A program made the position numbers and the translations under genes. From Calliopum simillimum (lineage: Eukaryota; Arthropoda; Insecta; Diptera; Lauxaniidae), in assembly GCA_951812925.1 (NCBI GenBank), contig OX638368.1, forward strand, positions 66,054,569-66,118,568: DNA of 64,000 nucleotides, given 5' to 3'. This document shows positions 10,965 through 21,107 of this stretch, one piece after another. Every line of letters begins with the position of its first letter. The first letter of the stretch is position 1. The notes under the pieces were generated by a model. That model searched no databases and had not been told where the DNA came from. It saw nothing but the letters and a program-made list of their open reading frames with translations.

Positions 10965-11293
10965 TTAATACGATCTCTAACGAAGTAGTTGTGTTAAAAT
11001 GCCACCATTTATCGCTCTTATGATAACCTTTTTATCTCAGATAATCGAATAGAAATAACGTTTCAGGAAAATTATATGGAACTTATATTTGTTAATGTTG
11101 TGGATTTTTACAATGTATGTACATATGTATATGTATGTATAAAAGCAAAATGAATTCAAAAAAACAACATATCAGTCAGATTCCCTCTTGGTCAGACTAT
11201 AAGTTTAAAAGTTCATAAATAAATAATTAATACAATGTAAATATAACTTAAGTCTATGCGAATAATGAACACAAATTGATATTTTAATGACAC
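10965..11293. other. Downstream flank / 3' UTR region of the AA15 gene
   Basis: Lies 3' of the minus-strand stop at 11294. An ATTAAA hexamer sits just downstream of the stop (minus strand, near 11284), a possible weak polyadenylation signal. A TATG/TGTA microsatellite occurs at about 11107-11150. Confidence 0.4.
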
Positions 11294-11892
11294 CTACGCT
11301 ATGCTTGATTCGTTTGGTGTCATTTCTTTAACGCGAGGTAATCGCTTCGTTCTGGGAGGTGGTACGGGGGGTGAATTCAATATTAAGACATTTTCTCCAA
11401 CAGTCTTTTCAAGGTTCTCAGGAGGGCATGGTGAAATTCCTCTAGTCTTTATGCTCACTAATTTACTAACACTTGATGTATTCGAAGATTTTTTACTTTG
11501 CCTCCAACACAAGCGGTTTGATGTAATTGCTAGCCATTCTTTTATCTTCTGACCATGATAACGGTGAAGATACCAGGTAATACAAATGCATAAGAGTGCA
11601 AAAAGTAAAAACCCCACTACAAGAACTGTCACGTAGTTGAAATGGTCAGAATATTCATCTTGATTTGATATCTCCGTACTAGTGGCATGCATTGTAGGGC
11701 GAAGAGTTGTTCGGGCAGTAGGTCGTACGGGCCGCATTGGAGAGCGAACTTCATCACCCAGAGCAATATCTGAGCAGGAGCGAAATTCTTCTTGCGGTCC
11801 ACACCCAACTGCACCATTACCATCTGGACACATTCCCCAGTTGTTACCAGCAATATATCGCCACTGTAAAACGCATTGAGAGCATTTAATGT
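11294..11892 (-). CDS. AA15 gene, exon 3
   Basis: Begins after acceptor TATTTCCAG (11901-11893), separated from exon 2 by a 60-bp intron. Encodes the last catalytic cysteines (KCSQC, WRYIAGNNWG), the linker, the transmembrane helix and the proline-rich tail; stop TAG at 11296-11294. An ATG at 11833 opens a longer ORF, but the exon extends upstream of it. Confidence 0.9.
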
Positions 11893-14800
11893 CTGGAAAT
11901 AAGTTATTTTAAATTAAAAAACTTTAAGAATTTTAAATTTATTTTGTAACACCTGGTAATTCGGCTTTGATTTCATAAATCCTGCTACCATTTCGGGGGT
12001 AGAATCTTGTTTCGACGTCATTGGGTGCTGGATGTGAAGGAGATCCTCCTAATAGTTTAAGAAGGTGACGATCAAAGCATTCTTGTTTAGCATTAGGTTC
12101 AGGACAAATCCTGAATTCAAAATATCTAGAAAGAGAAAAAATAAGTTAATTGAGTTTTGTGGTTGTTTTATATAAAAATAAAGAAGAAAGATCAGATTTC
12201 TGCGTTTATCCTAATAAAAAAGCTCATCCCGGGTCGATTTAGAGTAACTGGATCTTTGGGCCAGTTTAATGGGTTTTTGCAGAGTGACGTAACTCTCCAT
12301 TCGTACGACAATGTATTAAAAAAAGAAATAAAAAAAGTAAAATTTTTTAAAAGGTTTTTATATATTTGAGTAGTAATTAAGTAGCATTATATCGTCGGGT
12401 TAAAACTACAACTAGACATCTACATGTACTGACATTTTGAGTTAAGTATACAAAAACATGAAGAAAAAACGGATCTTTGCCCCAGTCTAGTCGGTTTTTT
12501 GATATGTAGTCCTCACCCAATTTGACATAAAGAATAAAAAGTAGAAAACTGCAAAATCCCATACAAAAAACAAAATTTAAAAAACTTAAAACGCTTTTTT
12601 CTCAAAACATGAAAAATGTAGATGTCTAGTTGTAGTTTTAACCCGACGATATTCAGTAAAAAAATTACAACAATCGACACAAAGGATTTAAAGCAGTGGT
12701 CGGCAAATTAATGAGTGAATTTTTTTATTTGAGAGAAGATGGATAGAAGAAAGAAAAGGATAGAGAGAGCTAGGTAGATTTTTGAGTGCACAATTGTGCT
12801 ATGGCTTGCCGACCACTGATTTAAAGACATAAATAGAAATATATAGCTGCGTCTACTTGAGTCTTCTTTTTTTATGCAGTTTTTAAGACGCAATGATTGC
12901 TTCCAGGCGCAACTTTTTTGAAATTTATTTTGTGGGCGTGTCCGTTGATACATTTGCACTAAATTTGGACAGTTCCTCTTAATACAGATATTTAACCTTG
13001 AACTAAATTTCAAGTCGATATCTTTATCCGATCCTATGTATTTGCTACCGTACCTCTAGTTCATAGCCGCCCACGCGTGCCATCGCAAAGTGCCATTATT
13101 TGAAAATCACTTGATCTCACGTGCCACGGCAAAATTAAATTTTTGAAAATGAAAATCGCACACGCAAGTAACGGTATATGCGAAATTTTGAAGAATTGCT
13201 ATCGACCACCAGCAACAACATATGCGTAAATTTTGTTGTTGTTTTTTGCGACCGCACAACACTGTGTTTTGTTGTTGTTTTTTCGTCCACACAGGACTGT
13301 ATGTTTTGTTGTTGCAACAAAACGCAAGGGTTCCTATCGAAAAGAAAGAAAACAACAACTCACAATGACAACAACAAATTTGATCGTTTTATGAACTTTC
13401 AGGATTTTTTAGATTTGCGAAAAAAAACACTCGCACAAGTAACTGTTAATTTAAAAATCTTTGCTGGTTGTTGTTTTCAATAATTTTAAAAAATTTATGT
13501 TTTCTTTTTATTAATTTTACATGGGGGCCACGACTTTTTATGCGAGTGCCAAATTTTTATAATTTTACTCTAGACGGGCAGCTATGCTCTAGTTAGAAAT
13601 CTTCTTGCAACGGTTACAAAAATTTCAAGGTCAGTGCCTGTTCACCGATTTACTACATATTGTACCACAACATTGCTCATGTAAAGACATTTATTTGTAC
13701 AAATTTTCAGGCCGATATCTCCTTTCGTTTTCTCCACACATATGGTTCACTTTGTATGGGAAGTAGGCTAGTCTATTAACTAATTTGGTGTATCTAACGC
13801 AACATAGGAATCATATGAGTACTTCTTTTATTTTTTTCTAACTAAATGTGTGCAATCTCCCACTTCACACGTATTCCTTAGGCGATTCTAAGCACTTTTT
13901 TCCTAATACACTTCTTACGTAAGATGCTTTCCTCTCGAGTAAAAAAATATTTTTGGCTGCCAAAGCCAAAAACTCCCATGTAGCGTCCGAATCCCATCAT
14001 GAGTCATACATCATTTTAAAGCTTATAAATTATGCTTTAATTTAAAGTACTTCTAAAAAAAATCGAAGGGGGCCTTTTTTAAAAAAAATTAAAAAAATTT
14101 TTTTTCACCAAGAAATATTTTTTTATATAAAGGACACTTAAAAATAAATGGGACCATTAACTTAGATTTATCATGTTACAAACTTTAGTGTAAGCTATAA
14201 ATTTTTGAAAAAACACCCTTTTCATGAAAATGACCAAATACGTCAACTTCAACACCCTATATTTTGACAACAAATTGTACGATGCCCAAATCCTCCCGGA
14301 TTGTTGTTCTTACACACCGGATCTACCATATTGCCAAATTTAGGCGAAATCGGAGAAAAAAACATTTTTTTTTGGTACACTTGGCGTGGAGTGCTTCATA
14401 TATTAAATATGTGTTAAAAAATTAAGGTTTTTTATTATTCAAGTGGAGTTAAAGTATTTAAGTGTGTGCACTTTTTTCACTTAATTGTAATTTTCTTTGC
14501 ATTTGCATTTTGGCTAAATACATTAGGCCGGGTCAATTTGTTCGGGAGGCAAAGAAATAGCAACAAATAAATCTTTGGAAAATTCTAAAAAACTTTGCCT
14601 AAGGATCCATGGGTCTAAAACCAATATCGAGGCGCCGTAAATTGCGTTGAAGTTTGGATGCAGTACTTTAACCCTTTAACGACCAGGTCGAAATTCGTGA
14701 AAGAATTTCAAAATAAAAATACGACAAGATCGAAGCAATGGGGATTAATAAAACTTTCATTTAAGCAAATGGGTTTCTGGCAAACATACTTGCCTTTAGT

Positions 14801-17800
14801 CGTTAAAGGGTTAAAATACAATACAAAAAAAAATAAAAAATCAAAATATATCAGTAATTTTATATGAGACAAACAGAAATTTTTTTTTTTCAAGTTTTTT
14901 ATTTATAGCGTCGGAATAACGCACATTGTGGATGGGTTTATATCGAACGGCCGGCTAAGCCTTAAAATTTGATAGAGATGCTTTAAGAGATACCTATAAA
15001 AATAAAAATTAAAAAAAAGCAAAATTTACTAAAGGACACAACTACCTCCCATACGAAGTTAGAGTGAGGTCACAGTTTTTTTTTTTTTTTTTTTTGCAAA
15101 ATGGGTATCAATTTCGTTAATGTGGCTGCGCTGACTTCAAAAATTTACAAATTGCAGGGTATCTCTTATAATTTGCAAGTTTATAAAAATCTTTGGATTT
15201 GTAAAAAGGAATTCAAAATACTTTAACGATCCTTGTACCATAAAATCACTATATTTGTCACTTGTGTGCAGTAATTTGGATTATTGTTTGGTTATTTGGA
15301 ATCCTTGCTATAGTAAAAACTCTATCCGAATTGAAAGAATTCAGAGAAATTATACACATATGATGCCCGACGTAAATTTCTTGGATTGCAGTCATTGAAA
15401 GATAGAATGTTATAATGTTTTTAATAATAAAATTGATTGTGAGGAATTGTCGGCCTGTTTTGATTTATATCAAGCACCAACGAATTTGCGTCATAATCAA
15501 ATGTTGGAAGAGTCATAGAACAAATTATGAAATAAATGAACCAATTAATAGATGCATAAACTTACGTAACAAGTTTTGTTCAATTTTGGATTTTAATTTT
15601 AAAAATACTGATTAGAGAGAAATTTTGGAATCCTGGAGAAGTAAGATCATATAAGAATCCAACAATTAACTTTAATTGTACAGATTATTTTGAAATGATT
15701 GATCTGAATGATGACAACATTTTATTCGAACCCCCATTCACAACAAATATTCCATACGACCAATTGGTACAATACAATATATTGACTTTGAAGATCTACC
15801 ATTGATCTTGCACCCGATATTGCGAGTCATATACAAGCGATAGAACCATATGTTCAGCTTTTAAGTAGCACTTCACGATGTGTTAGAGAAAAATCGCCTA
15901 GGAGTTATTGTAACGATATTAGAAAGTCGATGTAAAGTGCCCAAAACAGAATGCAAGCAAGATTTCCAGAACTTATTAATTAGACAATATATGACTTAAA
16001 AATTAATTGGCTGACATCGCGTTATTAGCTTCAAGTTTAAATTTCATTGTATTAATAGTAGTGATGAGTAAAATTAGTCTTGGTCTTGAATCTTGTTCTT
16101 GGTCTTGGTAATTTTGCGAGACCAAGACCAAGACGCTGATATTTTTATAAGACGAAGACCAAGACTGTTATGATCTTGGTCTTGGTCTTGCTCACGATAT
16201 GGTCTTGGTTTGCTCATCACTAATTAATAGTGATTACTATAATTAATTTTTACTTTGTAGTATGTTTCACATCCAAACTTCAACGCAATTTACGGGGTCT
16301 CGATATTGATTTTTGACCCATGGCTTCTTGGGCAAAGTTTTTTAGAGTTTTCCGTAGATTTTTTTGCTGCTATACTCTTTGCCGCAAGAAAACTTGACCC
16401 GGCCTAATATATTGTGACGAAAAGTAAGAACACATGAAAAGAAACTTCACGAAAATACTCGACAATTCTAGAACGTTCATTTGGGTATAAAAGGAGCTGT
16501 TCATGAGAGCTGAACACAGTTGATTTTAAGCGATAAAAAGAAAAAGTTGTACACACAGTGCCAGTGAAAGTAAATAAAGTGCTAATTGTAATATTAGATT
16601 TTGAATGTAATAAATAGTGAAATAAACAATTGTACCGTGTGAAAATAAAAATAAACATTTGTGATTTAAATAAACCATTTTATAACTAAATAAAGTGTGT
16701 GTTTTTGATTGCTACACAATCCAGTGATCGAACTCAGAAAACAGTAAGAGGTTGAAATTATCGACATAGAGACAGAAATTTCGTAACAATATATATTTGT
16801 TAAATAATACTAAAAATTTAATTTTTGTGTGTGCATTTACAACTTTTTGTTACTTCCAATTTTAACGGTTGTTTTGCATTTTTTCTAAGACCGCTCTAAC
16901 GATTTTTTTAAAAACTCACCATAATATGCAAAATTTGATAGGCTTTCATAATATAAAATAACCCCGAGGGTGTTGTTATCGTCATTAAAATTCTCATAAC
17001 AGCGCCGTGATTGAAGTGGAACTAATGTGCAAGGATGCCACATTGAGACAAACCATGCCAAGTGTGTACCCCAAATTCCACTTATTAATGAATGTCAACG
17101 ATATTAAAATAAAAAAAGTATCCCTGCAGGAAGGGGAGTTTTCATTCATGAAATATTCAATACTTCCAGTGCTCCTACCCCGGGAGGGAGAGAATGGAAC
17201 TCCTATGTGTTTCCTAGGGACTTTGACATCCTGAATCCGAATCCCGGGTCCGTTTTTTTTCCAGAACGTCTTAGGAAAAAGATTTCAAGGTCGTATGGAG
17301 GTCAAAATGGGGATCATGTTTCGCTTAGTGATAATTTCGCTGAAATTCTGAAACTAATTTTTAATCATTAAGCCCTTAGGTCTTAAAAAGAACATGTGAT
17401 CAAAAAGGGTATCTCGGACCTAGTTTCGGAGATACATTTAGCCATCGGAAGATCAGAATATATATCTTCTATGAAAACCGCTATAAGTTGGGAACCCCTG
17501 GATGGATTTAGAAAATATTGGTGTCATATGAAAGGAATTTTGTTGTTGTTTTTGTTGATGTTGTTGGTGTTGTTGATTTATTTGTTGTTGTAATTGAAAA
17601 ATTTCACAAAATTTCAAAAAAGGTCATATCTCGAAAACTATGAATCAAATTGAAAATATGCTTGAAACATTTTTATAGACTGTTAAAATACCTTTCACAT
17701 GACACCGATATTTTACAAATCCATCCAGGGGTTCCCAACTTATAGCGGTTTTCATAGAAAATATATTCGGATCTTCCGATGGCTACATCTCCGAAACTAG

Positions 17801-20800
17801 ATCCGAGATACCCTTTTTGGTCACACATTCTTTTAAAAGACTAAGGGTTTAATGATAAAAAATTAGTTTCAGAACTTTAGCGAATTTATCACTAAACGAC
17901 ACATGACCTCCATATGACCTTGAAATATTTTTTCTCAGACGTTCTGGAAAAAAACGGACTCGGGATTCGGATTTAGGACGTCAAAGTCCCTAGGAAACAC
18001 ATAGTCTGGTCAAAACGCCATGACATTTTTTTATTTCGTAAACCTGTGTTATTAGTAAATATAACCTATACAAAAAATTTTTAAATTTTTAAAATTTTAA
18101 TTTTTACATAATTTTTTATAAAGTTCAAAATTGATCGAACTAAAATTTTGAAAATTTATTTCATGAAAACTGTTTACCCAAACTAAATGAAATTTTGCAG
18201 GCATGTAAAAAAAATGTCAATTTTTTTTTTTGTTTTGTTACCTTTTTTAAGTTTTTAAATAAACAATTTACTTTTTTTATGCTTTCTTAGTGAGATATTT
18301 ATTTATTAATTTTTTGTTAGAAGCGTATAATATTAGAGTTCTTAAATTCGTAAGAAAATTTAAATGCCTGGCGCTATTTATACCAAATTTAACTTTTTAA
18401 CTGCGTAGCGGCGAGCTGTTAATCTGCAGCGCACGCTATTTAGGCCAGTCAAATTATGATTTTACCTCGGAATGGAGATAATAAGCTGAAGACTGGTATA
18501 CACCTTCATTATAGTGTTCTGAAAGTAGTCTCAAAAGTCTCGTGTCTACGTCGTAAGTTATTCAATGTCAAAGGTCAAAAAATTCGTTTTTTGCAAATGT
18601 CTCGCAAACGGTTCTCAGAGTAATTTTCGTGCGACTTATAGTTTAGGAGATATTCTAATTAGAAAAGTGGTAAAGCTTGGTAATTCATACATGCAGCGTA
18701 TTAGTGTGCATAGCAATATGTTGATTTTTTAAGCGCCATAACTCAAGAACGATTAGTCGCATGAAAAAATCAAAGCCACAGGGAATTTCATGATCTATAA
18801 AGACTGAAAACTTTTTTTATGTGAAATCAACAGGGCTACAAAATTGTCTCGCACTATTTTTCTGAAAAAGCAACCGTTTGCGAGACATTTGCAAAAAACT
18901 GATTTGTTGACCTTTTATTTTTTTGTATGGGGAATGTTTACTAATAATATAAGCATTAGATTCAGGTTATTAAAATTAAATTAAATCAATAAGTGGAATT
19001 TGGGGTACACACTTTGTATGGTTTGTCTCATTACAATCTTGAATTATCAGTTCATGCACTGCATCGATGTTTTGTGGCACAACAACCGATTTTTGACGAC
19101 CTTCACGGAATTCATCGGAGACCAAACTACGACCTCGATTGAATTCACTATACCAGGGATATACTGTGGTTTATAATGGTGCTTTATCGCCATACAAAGA
19201 ACTGAGTTCGTCGACACATTCTTGTTGAGAAAATCCACGTCGAAAGTTGTGAAAAATAATGCAACGAAAGCATTCTCTTGAAATTTCCATTTTTTTGGCC
19301 AAATTAATTTTCTTAAATCACTGTAAACAAAACAAATAGCACTTTTTTATCAAAATGTTGTTAGTACGTTTATGCTAAAAAATGTCAAACTTTATTATGG
19401 TGTTGCCAGATTTTAGCTATTGACATTAGTATTGCAAGTTCTCGAAACATAAATAGAACCCCTCGTATTGATTCCGTATTCCCTTCTTTTCGGTATAATT
19501 TTTGTACCTTTTTTCTTAAATGGTAAAAATGACCCACATGTAGAGGGTTAAAGTTTTCCACAAAAATATTTCTCGTAATATCCTATAAAAGTTTGCCTAA
19601 CACATGATATACCGCAGATGTAAGGATCGTATAGTTTAAAATGTCGATTTAACACAAGAATATATTGTCAGAACATTGTGCTGTACAGTGTAATAACTTA
19701 ATTTTAATTGATTGTAATTTTAGATAAAGTGAAGTATTTTACATTTCGGGTATTCTTTGTGGAATGGGGCAAATTTGCAGCTTATTTATTTTTAAGCCCG
19801 AATATCTCGCAATCCAAAGCCAAACCATAAATATAACTAAGATTATTGAATTCAGAAGACTCGAATTGTGTTAACTACTCTGCAAAAGTATTTTTAAATT
19901 TCAACAATTTTGGCGAATATTTTTTTATTAAAAGAACCATTTTTTATAAAAATAACATTTAAATATGAATAGGATGAGTTACTTACAATTATCAATTTAC
20001 AAAGTTTGATGTAAGCTGTTAATTTTTGAAAAAAACCCAATTTCTATGAATAAAATCGCCATCTTAAAAAACACCCTGCATTTCAACAACATGTGATAAT
20101 GGGACAAAATCCTCCTGAAATATTTATGTCACACATCGGTTCTACAAATATTACCAAATCTGAGCAAATTCGATCTCAACAAAATTTTTAATTGGTACAC
20201 TTGGCGTGTTTTGCTTCATACCCAAGGGGAATAATATCAAGCGCTTCTTAAGTAAGCACTTCTATAGCGCATGTACCCATAGAAATTTAGAATGAACCGT
20301 TTAATTTGAATCCGCTACTTATTTGCCCAAAAGTGTAGTTTTGGAGATTTTGTCCGTTCGAGTCCTTATCCTAATTTCCCACGTTCAACATACAATATTT
20401 TCTCACATTTGCAGTGCTGCGCGTGATGTGCGCGATTGGAGTCTGTCTACGGAGTCTTTTGTAGTTTTTAGTTCATGTAAGGAAACGATTAGAGCAAGCG
20501 ACATACATATAGAATCAAAATCGTTCCTTTCATTAATTTTGATTTGAAGAATATGTATCTAGTCTTAAATATTGGAAAAAAATTACTTACAATTAAATTG
20601 TCTTCTATTTTTTCTACAAAATTTAATATCTTATAAAACGAACATGGGATTCATACGGTAAGTACTTATATATGTGAGTGGCGCCATATTCATTAATTAT
20701 GTAAAAAAAAGGTCGAAATAAACTACTTACCCCATATGACTAGCAGTCAATTCCACTCTAATCGTCATATCTGCTTTCGGATTGTATCTACGCACTACAA

Positions 20801-21107
20801 CTCCTTGACCCCATAGGCCACCATGTTCATGTGGCCGTGGTACTGGTAAATCCCATGCGTCCCCACATTCTCCACACTTGCCCCCATTTCTCTTCCACTG
20901 ACGTGTAAATCCACCGCAATATAATTCGTGATCATTGTAATCTGCCAATGTCTGAAATCCATAGCGCCAAGCTGATGCTCTACTCGGTGGTTCTATCAGT
21001 CTTCCATGACCGTTGCAACATGGAGTGAAAAAGAATAAAGCAAATGTCCAAGCTATAATTTGGATTATACTTATTGCAAAGGTTTTTTTCCATTCATTTC
21101 TATCCAT
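11294..21107 (-). CDS. AA15-family lytic polysaccharide monooxygenase, membrane-anchored (three exons)
   Basis: Spliced coding sequence: 21107-20731, 12125-11953 and 11892-11294, 1149 nt, 382 aa. The protein starts with a signal peptide (residues 1-33, hydrophobic 11-28) cleaved before His34-Gly-Arg. That exposed histidine and His124 (mature position 91, in TASHMG) form the copper-binding histidine brace of LPMOs. The catalytic domain runs to about residue 228 with many paired cysteines and GNNWGMCPDG; Phe220 in QEEFRSC probably takes the axial position. A Thr/Pro/Arg linker follows, then a membrane segment at about 271-291 (VTVLVVGFLLFALLCICITW) and a 91-residue cytosolic tail ending in a PPVPPPR-type SH3-ligand motif. 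Known: AA15 enzymes oxidatively cleave chitin or cellulose and occur in arthropods. Inferred: a tethered enzyme acting on cuticle or peritrophic chitin. One of the Drosophila paralogues (CG42749 or CG42598) may be the orthologue. Confidence 0.9.
11953..12125 (-). CDS. AA15 gene, exon 2
   Basis: 173 nt between acceptor TTTCTAG (ending 12126) and donor CAG|GTGTTA (from 11952). Too short to stand out as an ORF. Translates to YFEFRICPEPNAKQECFDRH, then LLKLLGGSPSHP and ETRFYPRNGSRIYEI, a conserved AA15 block. Phase fits both neighbours. Confidence 0.9.
12391..12650. mobile_element. 260-bp MITE with 34-bp perfect terminal inverted repeats
   Basis: ATCGTCGGGTTAAAACTACA (12391 onward, continuing to CATCTACAT) is exactly inverted at 12617-12650. 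AT-rich interior with no ORF. Target duplication not resolved because the flanks are ATAT-rich on both sides. Confidence 0.8.
12694..12818. mobile_element. 125-bp hAT-type MITE
   Basis: Ends CAGTGGTCGGCAA and inverted TTGCCGACCACTG. Flanked by an exact 8-bp target duplication, ATTTAAAG, at 12686-12693 and 12819-12826. The CAG start and 8-bp duplication are hAT hallmarks. No ORF; movement would need a transposase elsewhere. Confidence 0.9.
13200..13370. repeat. TTG/CAA trinucleotide-rich low-complexity DNA
   Basis: Recurrent TTTTGTTGTTGTTTT and CAACAACAAC runs spaced through the segment; overlapping short ORFs on both strands are compositional artefacts. Confidence 0.6.
13371..14136. other. 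Non-coding intron stretch
   Basis: No gene recognised. Phrases such as GCCGATATCTCC suggest diverged dispersed-repeat remnants, but I cannot delimit them. Confidence 0.35.
14137..14403. repeat. Dispersed repeat (GGTACACTTGGCGTG family), copy 1
   Basis: Shares a colinear series of phrases with 19965-20222: ACAAACTTTAGTGTAAGCT, TTTTTGAAAAAACACCC, AAATCCTCC, ACACATCGG-type, and GGTACACTTGGCGTG ... TGCTTCATA. Non-coding. Further copies outside the window would be needed to define the ends. Confidence 0.6.
14672..14810. mobile_element. 139-bp piggyBac-type MITE
   Basis: Terminal inverted repeat CCCTTTAACGAC, perfect over 12 bp, flanked by TTAA on each side (14668-14671 and 14811-14814). The CCY start and TTAA target are diagnostic of piggyBac-like elements. 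Short ORFs on both strands are products of its symmetry. Confidence 0.85.
15150..15660 (+). pseudogene. LINE reverse transcriptase C-terminal fragment
   Basis: Frames shift, but blocks SLYLSLVCSNLDYCLVIWNP and YSKNSIRIERIQRNYT match the conserved region after the catalytic domain of jockey/CR1-like LINE ORF2 proteins. Downstream, LSACFDLYQAPTNLRHNQ continues the trend. Multiple stops; 5' end missing. Confidence 0.65.
15795..16030 (+). pseudogene. Unidentified coding-like remnant
   Basis: A frame from about 15804 reads IDLAPDIASHIQAIEPYVQL and SPRSYCNDIRKS before a stop, then AQNRMQARFPELIN. Composition looks protein-like, but I do not recognise a family. It may belong to the adjacent LINE or to a separate element. 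Confidence 0.25.
16059..16222. mobile_element. 164-bp MITE built from CTTGGTCTTG repeats
   Basis: Ends TAGTGATGAGTAAA and inverted TTTGCTCATCACTA, flanked by an exact 8-bp duplication ATTAATAG (16051-16058, 16223-16230). The interior alternates runs of GGTCTTG and its complement GACCAAGAC, so it can fold into stacked hairpins. The 8-bp duplication points to hAT- or P-type mobilisation. Confidence 0.85.
16413..16788 (+). mobile_element. Solo LTR of an LTR retrotransposon (376 bp)
   Basis: Starts TGTGACGAAA and ends TTTCGTAACA (TG...CA with imperfect inverted ends), flanked by ATAT on both sides (16409-16412, 16789-16792), a 4-bp target duplication. It contains a full promoter (see next entry), an A-rich leader-like segment and AATAAA hexamers at 16573 and 16621. 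No primer-binding site or internal coding region adjoins, so it is a recombination-derived solo LTR. Length and 4-bp duplication are compatible with gypsy-type elements. Orientation is taken from the TATA box; it is antisense to the host gene in whose intron it lies. Confidence 0.85.
16441..16521 (+). promoter_or_regulatory. LTR core promoter with eight-unit heat shock element array
   Basis: At exact 5-bp spacing from 16441 the triplets are GAA, TTC, GAA, TAC, GAC, TTC, GAA, TTC. These are strictly alternating HSF half-sites, six perfect and two with one mismatch, giving two perfect three-unit elements (16441-16453 and 16466-16478). TATAAAA lies at 16486-16492, and ACAGTT, an insect initiator-like sequence, puts the start near 16518, 32 bp from the TATA start. 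HSF trimers bind such arrays in insect heat-shock promoters. That this LTR is heat-inducible is inference. Confidence 0.8.
16960..17044 (-). pseudogene. Mariner transposase fragment, downstream part
   Basis: On the minus strand, from 17042 downwards, VASLHISSTSI continues the mariner helix-turn-helix region started at 19.3 kb (mariner consensus EASLGISSTSI). Stops follow immediately, then a CGAGGGTGTT sequence resembling the element's terminal repeat. It is an internally deleted mariner copy split by the 17045-19029 insertion. Confidence 0.6.
17203..18004. mobile_element. 0.8-kb foldback nested in the previous element
   Basis: CTATGTGTTTCCTAGGGACT at the left is inverted at the right end. 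Arms share AAAAAGGGTATCTCGG, TCGGAGATA, CTATAAGTTGGGAACCCCTGG and TGTCATATGAAAGG-type phrases. The centre is a TTGTTG-rich loop near 17540-17590. Confidence 0.85.
18567..18922. repeat. Inverted repeat pair (GCAAATGTCTCGCAAACGG)
   Basis: AAAGGTCAAAAAATTCG...TTTTTTGCAAATGTCTCGCAA at about 18570-18615 is mirrored at 18876-18922 (CCGTTTGCGAGACATTTGC). The interior is non-coding. Confidence 0.75.
19033..19468 (-). pseudogene. Mariner transposase N-terminal fragment with left end
   Basis: Minus strand from about 19291: MEISRECFRCIIFHNFRRGF, SQQECVDELSSLYGDKAPL, YPWYSEFNRGRS, VPQNIDAVHELIIQD. This is the paired helix-turn-helix DNA-binding half of a mariner (DD34D) transposase; frames shift at least once. 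A 5' untranslated part leads to TACGAGGGGTTCTATTTATG, inverted at 19468, the terminal repeat. Catalytic residues are absent; the right half is lost except 16960-17044. Confidence 0.75.
19520..19720 (+). repeat. Diverged copy of the GACCCACATGT repeat
   Basis: Contains ATGACCCACATGTAGAGGGTTAAA, then AATATTTCTCGTAATATCCT, ACACATGATA and TTTAACACAAGAAT, the order also found near 23970, 44130 and 48770. Confidence 0.65.
19965..20222. repeat. Dispersed repeat (GGTACACTTGGCGTG family), copy 2
   Basis: Colinear with 14137-14403; ends GGTACACTTGGCGTGTTTTG then CTTCATA. Confidence 0.6.
20223..20720. other. Non-coding intron stretch next to exon 1
   Basis: No repeat or gene recognised; a 74-codon ORF at 20323 has no recognisable domain. 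Confidence 0.4.
20731..21107 (-). CDS. AA15 gene, exon 1
   Basis: ATG at 21107 (minus strand) with no in-frame upstream ATG before a likely splice acceptor. Encodes the signal peptide, the N-terminal His and most of the first half of the catalytic domain, through HMG. The donor is GG|GTAAGT at 20730-20725, phase 2, splitting the glycine codon. Confidence 0.9.

Larger units (their letters stand above)
14522..16408. mobile_element. 1.9-kb element with long terminal inverted repeats (ATTAGGCCGGGTCAA)
   Basis: ATTAGGCCGGGTCAA at the left and TTGACCCGGCCTAAT at the right begin arms of about 135 bp. Arms share (inverted) AAAAAACTTTGCC, CCATGG, ATATCGAG and AATTGCGTTGAAGTTTGGATG. The inside holds a piggyBac-type MITE, a LINE fragment and another MITE, all later arrivals or captured. 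A related, shorter foldback lies at 39989-40777. No transposase seen. Confidence 0.7.
17045..19029. mobile_element. 2.0-kb inverted-repeat element inserted in mariner
   Basis: Outer arms GAGACAAACCATGCCAAGTG and, inverted, GAGACAAACCATACAAAGTG, continuing through TACCCCAAATTCCACTTATT (about 46 bp). ATT flanks both ends (17042-17044, 19030-19032), a 3-bp duplication. The sequences either side read as one mariner frame. Inside lie a separate foldback (17203-18004) and an inverted pair (18567-18922). No transposase ORF. Confidence 0.75.
12126..20730 (-). other. 8.6-kb first intron of the AA15 gene, filled with transposons
   Basis: Bounded by GTAAGT at 20730 and CTAG at 12126. It contains MITEs, a LINE fragment, a solo LTR, mariner pieces and foldbacks annotated separately. 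Segments 12154-12390 and 12819-13200 are otherwise featureless. Confidence 0.85.

Noticed and set aside
13107..13483. ORFs on both strands in the TTG/CAA region
   Set aside because: Trinucleotide low complexity keeps several frames open; no domain.
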